A DNA stretch of 64,000 bases from Bacteroidales bacterium UBA1800 (lineage in GTDB: Bacteria; Bacteroidota; Bacteroidia; Bacteroidales; VadinHA17): NCBI GenBank assembly GCA_002319915.1, contig DCFQ01000098.1:26374-90373 (forward strand). The letters run 5' to 3'. Of the stretch, positions 34,579 through 41,444 are shown one piece after another. A model generated the notes under the pieces. It did not search any database. It saw only the letters and a list, made by a program, of their open reading frames with translations, and was not told the DNA's origin. The position numbers and the translations under genes were made by a program. Numbering within the stretch: the first letter of the stretch is position 1; each line of letters begins with the position of its first letter.

Positions 34579-36093
34579 ATGATTAATTCAAAATTTTCGA
34601 TCAGAATAGTCTCAGCATTTGTTCTTTCAATGCTGATCATTTCCTGCGCTCACTCGCCGGTAAAAATTCACACTTCAAATCCCCATTATTTTGAATGGAA
34701 GGGACGGCCGTTAGTTCTGATAACTTCAGATCACCATTATGGAGCAGTGATCGATGGGGACTTCGATTACGAAAAGTTTCTTGATTACCTGGCACAAAAT
34801 GGTTTAAATCTGACCAGGATATACCCGGGTGGTATGTTCGAACCGGCAGATAAATACCTGCCCGGTAATCCACTGGGACCACGACCGGGGAAACAGCTTC
34901 TGCCTTGGGCAAAGTCCGCCGAACCGGGTGCAAATGCGGATCTTGCATTACCGGGGCAGACGTCATATAAATATGATCTTGATAAATGGAATCAGGATTA
35001 TTTCGACAGGCTGATTGATTTTGTAAGGAAAGCCGGGGCCCGTAAAATTATTGTTGAAGTGGCTTTTTTCAACGGGATGTACAACGATTGCTGGCCGTTG
35101 ATGGCAATGTATCATCAGAATAATGTCCAGGAGATCGGAAATTACGAATCCGATGATTGCGGGAAGTTTACAACTGATGATCCATCCAATCAGGATGTGA
35201 TTAAATACCAGAAAGCCTATATAGCAAAGATTACGCGGGAACTTAACGGATTTGACAACTTAATCTATGATATTTGTGATGAACCTTCCCTCCAGGGCCT
35301 TCCCGGGGGAGGCGTCAGGTTCCTTCCGGACAGCGCCGTGGCGCCATGGATCGAAAAGATGAAGGACGCATTTCTCGATGCTGAAAGGAAGCTTCCGAAA
35401 AAGCACCTGCTGGGACAGACCGTACAGAACCTCTCGCCTGACCTGTCGCAGGAAGGATGGTGCCAGTGGCTGCCGGCGGAATATGTAAAACCTGCCGAAA
35501 AAGCATTACAGCTCGATTATAAATGCAACAAACCGATAGTTGATGTCGAGTCTAATTATTATGGCATGAGCCTCACAAAAAATGCATACGACACCGATGC
35601 CGTAAGGATTGAAGGCTGGTGGTTCATGCTCGGCGGAGGCGCAGGATGCATAAACCTGAACGGTGAATTTCACCGCGGACAGGAAACCGGTTCAGAAAAC
35701 ACGAAAATGGTGATAGTTCCCCAGAAAAAAATCCTCAAGGACTTTATGAACAGCCTGGACCTGAAACATTTAACCCGTTTTACCGGAATTTCCGTCACAC
35801 CAGTAAACAGGTTCTGCAATGCCCTCTCTGTTCCGGGCAGGCAGTATGCTATTTACTTGTTCCGCGGGGATTTCGAGGGTGAGTGGGGAGCCCACTTTGT
35901 GGCATCGAATGGCAGGTACCGTGATACAATTGCCATCAGCAATGTGCCGGCCGGGACATACCTCCGCGAATGGATTGATCCTGCAAATGGAGCAGTACTG
36001 TCATCGGAAAAAATAACAACCGGCGGCGGAAGGCTTTTGCTCGTGACACCTGAGTACATGGTTGATATTGCAATGAGGATGGGAAGAAAGTAG
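34579..36093 (+). CDS. Lipoprotein of GH5-like (clan A) TIM-barrel fold
   Basis: 504 residues with lipobox LIISC (Cys about 23). The N-terminal sequence HYFEWKGRPLVLITSDHHYGAVIDGDFDYEKFLDYLAQNGLNLTRIYPGG resembles cellulase-like clan A enzymes, as do YDICDEPS and PIVDVESNYYG. Glu235 would be the acid/base, although it is preceded by Asp rather than the usual Asn, and Glu324 the nucleophile. A C-terminal beta domain (about 410-504) follows. Substrate is unknown. It starts a plus-strand unit opposite the esterase block and ends 1 bp before the heptamer array at 36094. Confidence 0.65.
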   Translation: MINSKFSIRIVSAFVLSMLIISCAHSPVKIHTSNPHYFEWKGRPLVLITSDHHYGAVIDGDFDYEKFLDYLAQNGLNLTRIYPGGMFEPADKYLPGNPLGPRPGKQLLPWAKSAEPGANADLALPGQTSYKYDLDKWNQDYFDRLIDFVRKAGARKIIVEVAFFNGMYNDCWPLMAMYHQNNVQEIGNYESDDCGKFTTDDPSNQDVIKYQKAYIAKITRELNGFDNLIYDICDEPSLQGLPGGGVRFLPDSAVAPWIEKMKDAFLDAERKLPKKHLLGQTVQNLSPDLSQEGWCQWLPAEYVKPAEKALQLDYKCNKPIVDVESNYYGMSLTKNAYDTDAVRIEGWWFMLGGGAGCINLNGEFHRGQETGSENTKMVIVPQKKILKDFMNSLDLKHLTRFTGISVTPVNRFCNALSVPGRQYAIYLFRGDFEGEWGAHFVASNGRYRDTIAISNVPAGTYLREWIDPANGAVLSSEKITTGGGRLLLVTPEYMVDIAMRMGRK

Positions 36094-36146
36094 GGTGCTG
36101 GATACTGGTTGCTGGTTGCTGATTGTGGGTTGCTGGATACTAGTTG
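36094..36146. repeat. Left heptamer array of copy C (GGTTGCT direction)
   Basis: Starts right after the stop at 36093 and reads GCTGGATACTGGTTGCTGG, TTGCTGATTGTGG, GTTGCTGGATACTAG and similar degenerate GGTTGCT heptamers. It lies 12 bp beyond the stop codon of the four-helix-bundle gene at 36159. Together with 36587-36669 it brackets that gene. Confidence 0.8.
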
Positions 36147-36158
36147 TAATCTAATACA

Positions 36159-36524
36159 TCAGGTTCTCCAGCTTGATTCCACGTATTGAATAAAGCTGTT
36201 TAACATCTTGCCCAGTTGGCAATATTCCGGCAGAAGTTCCTCAAAATCCTTTCTTTCCGGATAAAGAGTATTTATCATTTCAAGCTGACTGGTTGTCTCA
36301 TCGCATGAGGATTGGGCATAGATCAAGAACTTAATAAACTCCGGCTTGTATCTTCTCCGTCCAAAACCTTCAGCGATTTGGTCCTTTATACTTTTGGAGG
36401 CGCGTCGTATCTGACTTCCCTGTTCGTAAAGCTCAAACCCGGGCAAAGTCAATGACGAATAATGCACTCGTTTTGCCAATTCAAATGCAACCTTGTATAT
36501 TTCAAGATCTTTATAGCTACTCAT
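36159..36524 (-). CDS. Four-helix-bundle protein (23S rRNA intervening-sequence / Avd-like)
   Basis: 121 residues. The start MSSYKDLEIYKVAFELAKRV, the middle GSQIRRASKSIKDQIAEGFGRR and the end QLGKMLNSFIQYVESSWRT match the IVS/S23 four-helix-bundle family (TIGR02436 type), relatives of the Avd protein of diversity-generating retroelements. These pentameric basic proteins bind nucleic acid; outside IVS and retroelements their job is unknown. Here the gene is not within rRNA and no reverse transcriptase is nearby. Instead it is flanked on both sides by inward-facing heptamer arrays. Confidence 0.92.
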   Translation of the reverse strand: MSSYKDLEIYKVAFELAKRVHYSSLTLPGFELYEQGSQIRRASKSIKDQIAEGFGRRRYKPEFIKFLIYAQSSCDETTSQLEMINTLYPERKDFEELLPEYCQLGKMLNSFIQYVESSWRT

Positions 36525-36586
36525 TTACCTGGAACCAGCACGAAAAATATGACAGCTATCAAAGATACAAATTATTTAATGACAAT

Positions 36587-36669
36587 CCAGCAACAAGCAA
36601 CAAGCAACAAGCACCAAGCAACGAGCAACTAGCAACTAACCAGCAACCAGCACCTAGCAACCAGCAACC
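36587..36669. repeat. Right heptamer array of copy C (AGCAACC direction)
   Basis: Eleven or so degenerate AGCAACC/AGCAACA units over 83 bp, the complement of the left array at 36094-36146. It lies 60 bp upstream of the four-helix-bundle start and 7 bp from the stop of the next gene. Confidence 0.8.
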
Positions 36670-36675
36670 TTCTTC

Positions 36676-37134
36676 CTACCTCATGATTCTCCTCTCAATT
36701 GCCGTCATGATCCCCTTATAGCTTTCTGTTTCCTTTGCCCTAACGGCTTCGGCTTTTTCATCACCAAGCCTCCACTTCCCAGCCCGTTGGATGCTGTCCG
36801 CCTGTATCCTGTAATGTTCCGCAAGGCGTTCCTCTGGGGTATAAAGTGCTTCCATCCTGGAATCTAGAGTGTCGAGTGCTATTCTGTACATTTTGTAGAG
36901 TTCCCTCATATCGGCCGATGAAGGCGGGTGAGGCGCAGTGCTTTTATTGTATAATCCTGTCGCAATTGTAAGCTGCCCCTTCCAGAACTTTCCCCCCTGG
37001 ACAAGAGCTCTCAGGTGGTTGCCCAGACCCTTTACCTGCCCCTTTTCATTGACTACCAGCTTTTCCTGTCCCGATATGTAGAAGTACCCTCCGAGCAGTC
37101 CAAGTATTAATATCCCAATTATGTATTTGCGCAT
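36676..37134 (-). CDS. Hypothetical membrane-anchored protein
   Basis: 152 residues. An N-terminal hydrophobic segment (YIIGILILGLLGGYFYI, 4-20) anchors a largely helical, charged domain with two long helices (about 75-150). No lipobox or known motif is seen. It may be a periplasm-facing anchored protein. The gene ends next to the heptamer array; the 3' end AGAATCATGAGG is outside the repeat. Confidence 0.6.
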   Translation of the reverse strand: MRKYIIGILILGLLGGYFYISGQEKLVVNEKGQVKGLGNHLRALVQGGKFWKGQLTIATGLYNKSTAPHPPSSADMRELYKMYRIALDTLDSRMEALYTPEERLAEHYRIQADSIQRAGKWRLGDEKAEAVRAKETESYKGIMTAIERRIMR

Positions 37135-37193
37135 CAGATTTTAAGTAAGGAGGCAAATATACTGAATCTATTTTCGTTTGCGTAAGACAAAAA

Positions 37194-37234
37194 TAAGAAC
37201 TTGCACAGAGGGGCACAGAGGACCATTGAGTCAC
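37194..37234. repeat. Partial CTCnGTG repeat without palindrome
   Basis: Read on the minus strand this is CCTCTGTGCCCCTCTGTG followed by CAAGTTCTTA. The layout matches the compound repeats with the 18-bp palindrome and one TCTGTG unit missing, i.e. CTCTGTG joined directly to the conserved AAGTTCTT end. Confidence 0.6.
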
Positions 37235-37264
37235 TCTTTGAAAAAAAAAGTATCTCCTGGTTTC

Positions 37265-38839
37265 CTAATTTGTAACCCTCATCAGGTCCAGGTCCTGGAA
37301 ATCGTAGCTGAAATCCGTCATTGGCGAGATCGGCTTCATCCTGAATTCAAAAGCTTTCCCGGTCTCATCCAGGTAGAACATCACATAAGAATCGGCATCC
37401 ATGCTCCTGTCGTTCCATTTAACCACGAATGTATTGCCCGTATATGGAAGCAGCTCGCCGGTAAGCGGGTGAGATCTTTTCGAATCAAACCAGAGTCGGC
37501 CGTTTTTGACTGAGATCGTTACCTCACCAAGCCATTTATCACGGTATGTACCGGTGTACAGACTGTCAGCCGGCTTTATCGACAGGTTTTTCAGGTTCTC
37601 CCCGATTCTCTTCCAGATCTCATCGGTAATTCCTTTTGCAGATTCAATATTCCTTTTTTCAGCATCGGCATATTGTTTTACCCTGTCAATGCCCTTGATA
37701 CCGAAATAGCTGTCGAGAATTGTGTTTGTTATGGAATAAAAAGCTGCTCCCGATTGCTGGTTGGTAAACACCAGGATACCAAGCTTCAGTTCCGGGACAA
37801 GGGTGACCTGGGTCACGATCCCTGCCAGTCCGCCAGTATGTTCAACTTTCTTATAACCCCTTGCATCGCTAAGGAACCATCCCAACCCGTAACTCCTGAA
37901 ATGCGTGTTGTATTCCGTTGAGTCCCTGACCGGCAAAATCGTCTGAGACGACCACATTTCCCAATGGGCCCGTTCACTGAAAAGCTGGCTGCCGGTCCCA
38001 TATTTCCCATTGTTCATCTGCATCATGATCCATTTGCACATATCGGTGAGGTTGCTGTAAATGCCGCCTGCCGCATCCGAGATCTGTGTGAAATCGCGCC
38101 CGATCACCTGTACTGTCCCGTTGACCGGTGCGTGTGGATCAATGACATTTACCTTGTCCCTGAGATGGTCAAAGGTTGCCGCACTGCCAGTCATGCCAAG
38201 GGGCTTCATGATCCTCGATTCGATAAAGTCTTCCCAGCTCATGCCCGAGACCCTGGCCACAACTTCACCAGCAACGATATAAAGCAGGTTGTCGTAATCG
38301 AATTTAGTACGGAACGAAGAAACCGGCTTCAGGTACCTCAGGTTATGGATGATATCCTTCAGGACAAAATCATTCTCGCCCGGGAAGATCATGAGGTCAC
38401 CTGCACCAAGCCCCATCCCGCTCCTGTGTGTGAGCAGATCCCTTATGGTAAACTCCTGGGTGACAAACGGGTCATAGAGCCTGAATTCCGGAATGTAGTC
38501 AGTAACCCGGTCATCCCATCTCAGCTTTTTCTCATCGACCAGCATCCCGAGCGCTGCCGATGTGAAAGCCTTGCTGTTCGATGCAATGCCGAAGGTGGTA
38601 TTGACATCCACTTTCTGTTTTGTATTGAGGGATCGAACACCATATCCTTTGGCATGGATCACCTTATTATCCTTTACAACTGCCACTGCAATTCCGGGAA
38701 CATCGAAGGCCGTCAGCGCCCTTTCCGCGACTTTATCGATCCCGTCGCCCGTGATCACCTGGCCATTCAGTGTGATCCAGACAGAGATTAGCAGAAAATA
38801 TGCCGTAAAACATGCCAGAAGCTTAAGTGATCTTTTCAT
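37265..38839 (-). CDS. Exported serine hydrolase, beta-lactamase class C type, with DUF3471-like tail
   Basis: 524 residues with a signal peptide (LLACFTAYFLLISVWITLNGQ). The catalytic motifs are SNSK (Ser87-Lys90), YDN near residue 195 and HTGG near 335. The last 120 residues (SLYTGTYRDKWLGEVTISVKNGRLWFD..., FEFRMKPISPMTDFSYDFQDLDL) resemble the DUF3471 beta domain. Likely a periplasmic peptidase or esterase; substrate unknown. It is a paralogue of the gene at 3471-5483 but lacks that protein's N-terminal PPC-like domain. Confidence 0.88.
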   Translation of the reverse strand: MKRSLKLLACFTAYFLLISVWITLNGQVITGDGIDKVAERALTAFDVPGIAVAVVKDNKVIHAKGYGVRSLNTKQKVDVNTTFGIASNSKAFTSAALGMLVDEKKLRWDDRVTDYIPEFRLYDPFVTQEFTIRDLLTHRSGMGLGAGDLMIFPGENDFVLKDIIHNLRYLKPVSSFRTKFDYDNLLYIVAGEVVARVSGMSWEDFIESRIMKPLGMTGSAATFDHLRDKVNVIDPHAPVNGTVQVIGRDFTQISDAAGGIYSNLTDMCKWIMMQMNNGKYGTGSQLFSERAHWEMWSSQTILPVRDSTEYNTHFRSYGLGWFLSDARGYKKVEHTGGLAGIVTQVTLVPELKLGILVFTNQQSGAAFYSITNTILDSYFGIKGIDRVKQYADAEKRNIESAKGITDEIWKRIGENLKNLSIKPADSLYTGTYRDKWLGEVTISVKNGRLWFDSKRSHPLTGELLPYTGNTFVVKWNDRSMDADSYVMFYLDETGKAFEFRMKPISPMTDFSYDFQDLDLMRVTN

Positions 38840-38974
38840 ATCATGAGGTTATTTTATAAGGATTTTGCCGCGACCTTTCAACTACTTAAGGGCCCGGCAC
38901 AAGTTTTACTCCAATTTACAGTTTAATATTAAGATCGCACAAAAGGCGCTTATAAAAAATATTACTTTTGCCGC

Positions 38975-39166
38975 ATGGGAAAATTCCTGCAGAATCACAC
39001 AGCCAATCATCCGGGCAGAATATCAGCCGGGTTCCGGGGCCGCCTGCCGGCTATACTGCTGTTGCTCTTACTCGTAATTATTATCGGTTCAGGTTGTGCT
39101 ACTCAGCACAAATACAAAAGACACAGGGAGATGCCCTGCCCTTGCGAGGAAAATCTTCGGAGGTAA
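38975..39166 (+). CDS. Small lipoprotein with PCPCE motif
   Basis: 63 residues. A hydrophobic segment (LPAILLLLLLVIIIGSGC) ends in a lipobox Cys, followed by ATQHKYKRHREMPCPCEENLRR. Short lipoproteins ending in a PCPC motif recur in Bacteroidota, though no function is known to me. A candidate -7 box TACTTTTG (38963-38970) lies only 4 bp before the ATG, so the transcript would be nearly leaderless or the box is accidental. Confidence 0.6.
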   Translation: MGKFLQNHTANHPGRISAGFRGRLPAILLLLLLVIIIGSGCATQHKYKRHREMPCPCEENLRR

Positions 39167-39196
39167 TCACTCTCCTCCTTCACCCTGCAAAATTAA

Positions 39197-39228
39197 ATTG
39201 ACTTTGGTTTTATAGTAGCGTAACTTTG
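39197..39228 (+). promoter_or_regulatory. Bacteroidota-type promoter (-33 TTG, -7 TAACTTTG)
   Basis: ATTG at 39197-39200 and TAACTTTG at 39221-39228 are 20 bp apart, matching the TTTG-N19/21-TAnnTTTG consensus of the Bacteroidota housekeeping sigma factor except for the first base. It lies 62 bp upstream of the 41-codon frame at 39291. Confidence 0.55.
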
Positions 39229-39290
39229 TAAAGCATAATGTTTTACATGGTGATTAGTTCGTCGCTGCCAACTTAACCAAACTGTCGACA

Positions 39291-39416
39291 ATGAGCCAGG
39301 TCAAAAAAGAAACCGAACAGCAAATGGATCCTGAAGAAAAATCCAGAAAGAAGAGGTCCAGATTGATTAAATGGATCCTCAATATTATTGACAGCATTGT
39401 TACTCCCTTGACGTAA
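39291..39416 (+). CDS. Candidate 41-residue basic small protein
   Basis: ATG to TAA frame of 41 codons. The first half is charged (EETEQ/KKE-type, then KSRKKRSRLIKW) and the second half hydrophobic and amphipathic (ILNIIDSIVTPLT), as in small membrane-associated proteins. A good promoter lies upstream at 39197-39228. No homologue is recognised, so it may be a real small protein or a chance frame. It is followed by compound repeat copy 3. Confidence 0.4.
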   Translation: MSQVKKETEQQMDPEEKSRKKRSRLIKWILNIIDSIVTPLT

Positions 39417-39436
39417 TGCAGGCTGTCTTTTAAAAT

Positions 39437-39545
39437 TAAGAACTTACACAGATCCCGATAGCTATCGGGACAATGAGGAGACACAGAGTTAATTTCTTTT
39501 ACTCTCCGGCTTCCTCTGTGTCTCCTCGGTGATACTCCGTGTAAC
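39437..39545. repeat. Compound palindrome/hairpin repeat, copy 3 (reverse orientation)
   Basis: TTAAGAACTTACACAGA (39437-39452) is the complement of the conserved end of copy 1, followed by the exact palindrome at 39453-39470 and an exact 14-bp inverted repeat, GAGGAGACACAGAG (39475-39488) with CTCTGTGTCTCCTC (39514-39527). Two more units, CTCGGTG and CTCCGTG, follow. It fills the spacer before the Tat aldo/keto reductase. Confidence 0.85.
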
Positions 39546-39627
39546 AATTAAAGTACCCACGGATAAATAAAAATATTATCTTGCTAGTCGTTTGTTGATA
39601 CAAAAATCAGAGCTAAAACCATTTCAA

Positions 39628-40587
39628 ATGAAGAAGAGTTTATCCAGACGAAAATTCATCCAGGCCGCAGCCCTCACCACAACAGGGGCAATGTTGCCGT
39701 TGGTTCCTGGACCGGCATCCTTGCCGGAGAACGATAAATCGCGGAAACTTAGTGCGGAGCTGCCGAAGCGAAGACTGGGCCGGACAAACAGGATGGTCTC
39801 ATGCATAGGGTTCGGCGCCGGGTCACGCTATTGTGGATGGGTGGCAAGCGATGAGATACTTCAGAAGCAAATCGATCATGCCATCAATCTCGGGATTACA
39901 TATTTCGACACTGCAAGGGCCTACGGCGACGGTCTTTCCGAGGAGCGCTACGGGAAATTCCTTACCCCGAAATACAGGGACAGGATCTTCCTTAACTCCA
40001 AGTCAATGGAGAGATCTTATGACGGAGTTATGAAAGGTATCGAGATTACACTCAGGACCCTGAAAACCGATCATCTCGATCTTTATACAATGCATTCCAT
40101 CGATATGATGGAAGACGTTGACAAACTGCTAAGCCCCGATGGCGGATACAAAGCGTTCCTGAAGCTTAAGTCTGAGGGAGTGGTAAAGAATATCGGTTTC
40201 TCTTTTCATAAATGGAATGATGCATCCCGAAAGTGCTTCGATAATTTTGACGTCGATGCAGTTCTCTGCCCGATCAATGCATCAAAATCGAACGGGAATG
40301 AAGAAGGATTCCTGCCGCTTGCTCTCAAGAGGGATATCGGCGTGATCGCAATCAAGCTTATGGGGCAGAATGTCCTGATAGGGAATGTGACGGGTGACGA
40401 CCTGCTAAGGTTTGGCCTGAGCCTTCCCATTTCGGTGGCAAATGTCGGCATGGACGGGTTTGCGCCGCTCGAATCGTGCGTTGAAGTGGGCAGGGAATCC
40501 CTGATTACAAAACAGGAAGCCGAAAGTATTGTGAAGAAGCTCAATTTTGATCCCAAAGTCACCAGGCTCCCCTATTACACCGGATGA
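39628..40587 (+). CDS. Tat-exported aldo/keto reductase
   Basis: 319 residues from the ATG at 39628, which places the twin-arginine signal SRRKFIQ at the N-terminus; the longer frame from 39592 adds twelve unrelated residues. The catalytic tetrad is complete: Asp94, Tyr99, Lys125 and His156 (YTMHSID). A Tat signal implies the protein is folded, with its cofactor, before export. AKRs of this sort (TIGR-type 'twin-arginine AKR') are common in Bacteroidota and Planctomycetes and probably act on periplasmic sugars or aldehydes. It is followed by a small lipoprotein gene. Confidence 0.88.
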   Translation: MKKSLSRRKFIQAAALTTTGAMLPLVPGPASLPENDKSRKLSAELPKRRLGRTNRMVSCIGFGAGSRYCGWVASDEILQKQIDHAINLGITYFDTARAYGDGLSEERYGKFLTPKYRDRIFLNSKSMERSYDGVMKGIEITLRTLKTDHLDLYTMHSIDMMEDVDKLLSPDGGYKAFLKLKSEGVVKNIGFSFHKWNDASRKCFDNFDVDAVLCPINASKSNGNEEGFLPLALKRDIGVIAIKLMGQNVLIGNVTGDDLLRFGLSLPISVANVGMDGFAPLESCVEVGRESLITKQEAESIVKKLNFDPKVTRLPYYTG

Positions 40588-40730
40588 AAAAAGCCATTTT
40601 CACGGCCCGTATTTGATTTTTCCGGATTAAAAGGCAACTTTTTCGCGGGGTTTACGTAAAAACCTTCAAAACCATTTTGTCTGCAATATTTGGGTATTTA
40701 AATGGTTTTACCTTCTAATAAGTTGTAAGT

Positions 40731-40961
40731 ATGAAAAGGTTGGCCATTGCGGTTTTGATACTGTCGGTGTTAGTCCTGGCATCGGCAGGCTGTGCCGCCA
40801 ACAGGAGATATGACGGCGAACTGAGAGGGCTCATGCTTCAGGATAACCTGAAACTGGGAAGGAACAAGGCCTATTACTCTAAGCACAACATCCAAACAAA
40901 GAAGGAAGCTTACCGTAAATACCGGAAGGGCAATAAATATTATGTCCTTCAGAGAAGGTAA
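40731..40961 (+). CDS. Small basic lipoprotein
   Basis: 76 residues with a signal and lipobox LASAGC (Cys about 21). The mature part is short, basic and tyrosine-rich (YSKHNIQTKKEAYRKYRKGNKYYVLQRR). No family is recognised. It is isolated between an aldo/keto reductase and a convergent small gene. Confidence 0.6.
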   Translation: MKRLAIAVLILSVLVLASAGCAANRRYDGELRGLMLQDNLKLGRNKAYYSKHNIQTKKEAYRKYRKGNKYYVLQRR

Positions 40962-40986
40962 CGGCTTCCGTGGTTGTACTGATCAC

Positions 40987-41190
40987 TCAGGCCGATAATT
41001 TCTGCCCCGTAACAACCAGTTCCGCTATGGAATTCCTGATTTCAAGTAGAATTTTGTACTGCTTGTCCGACAGGGTCTTATACCGCGAGTAGTAATACTG
41101 CAGACCCTTCACAAAATCGAGCTGCCCCTGGGTCAACCTTCCTGCATGGAGGCTCAGTTCCCTGAATAGTTCCTTTATTTCGTCTCTCAT
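40987..41190 (-). CDS. Small hypothetical helical protein
   Basis: 67 residues from the ATG complement ending at 41190; the longer frame begins at a TTG and is less likely. The protein is helical and amphipathic (MRDEIKELFRELSLHAGRLTQGQLDFVKGLQYYYSRYKTLSDKQ). It resembles short regulatory or structural proteins without known domain. It is convergent with the small lipoprotein gene, 25 bp apart. Confidence 0.5.
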   Translation of the reverse strand: MRDEIKELFRELSLHAGRLTQGQLDFVKGLQYYYSRYKTLSDKQYKILLEIRNSIAELVVTGQKLSA

Positions 41191-41355
41191 AGCCGTATTA
41201 TTTAACCCGGTCAAAAATCGTTACCACCACCCCCAAAACCTTTCTGATTTATCCTTATCACGAACAGCGAGCCCTCTGCCAGCCCGGTAACACTTGACCA
41301 ACCTCAATCTAATAGACGTAATATCCGCGGAATTGTTCAGCCGTGGACCTCCCTG

Positions 41356-41430
41356 CTTCTCAGTGCTTCTCAGTGTATCTCTGTGCTCCTCTGTGTCCCG
41401 ATAGCTATCGGGATCTGTGTCAGTTCTTCC
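41356..41430. repeat. 10-bp tandem units plus 18-bp palindrome, copy 4
   Basis: Four successive 10-bp units ending CTCAGTG or CTCTGTG run at 41356-41365, 41366-41375, 41376-41385 and 41386-41395; the first two are identical (CTTCTCAGTG). The exact palindrome follows at 41396-41413, then TCTGTGTCAGTTCTTCC. It lies just 3' of the PD40-TPR gene stop. Confidence 0.85.
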
Positions 41431-41444
41431 AATCCTCCCGCCCG

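Noticed and set aside
36159..36524. Part of a diversity-generating retroelement
   Set aside because: No reverse transcriptase, template repeat or variable repeat is present near this Avd-like gene.
36587..36669. Heptamer array considered as CRISPR
   Set aside because: Units are only 7 bp, degenerate and contiguous with no unique spacers, and no cas genes are nearby.
37964..38791. 275-codon plus-strand frame opposite a serine hydrolase
   Set aside because: Antisense to the beta-lactamase-type gene, which carries all its catalytic motifs on the minus strand.
39254..39547. 97-codon minus-strand frame
   Set aside because: Antisense to the candidate small protein and the compound repeat; no signal or motif.
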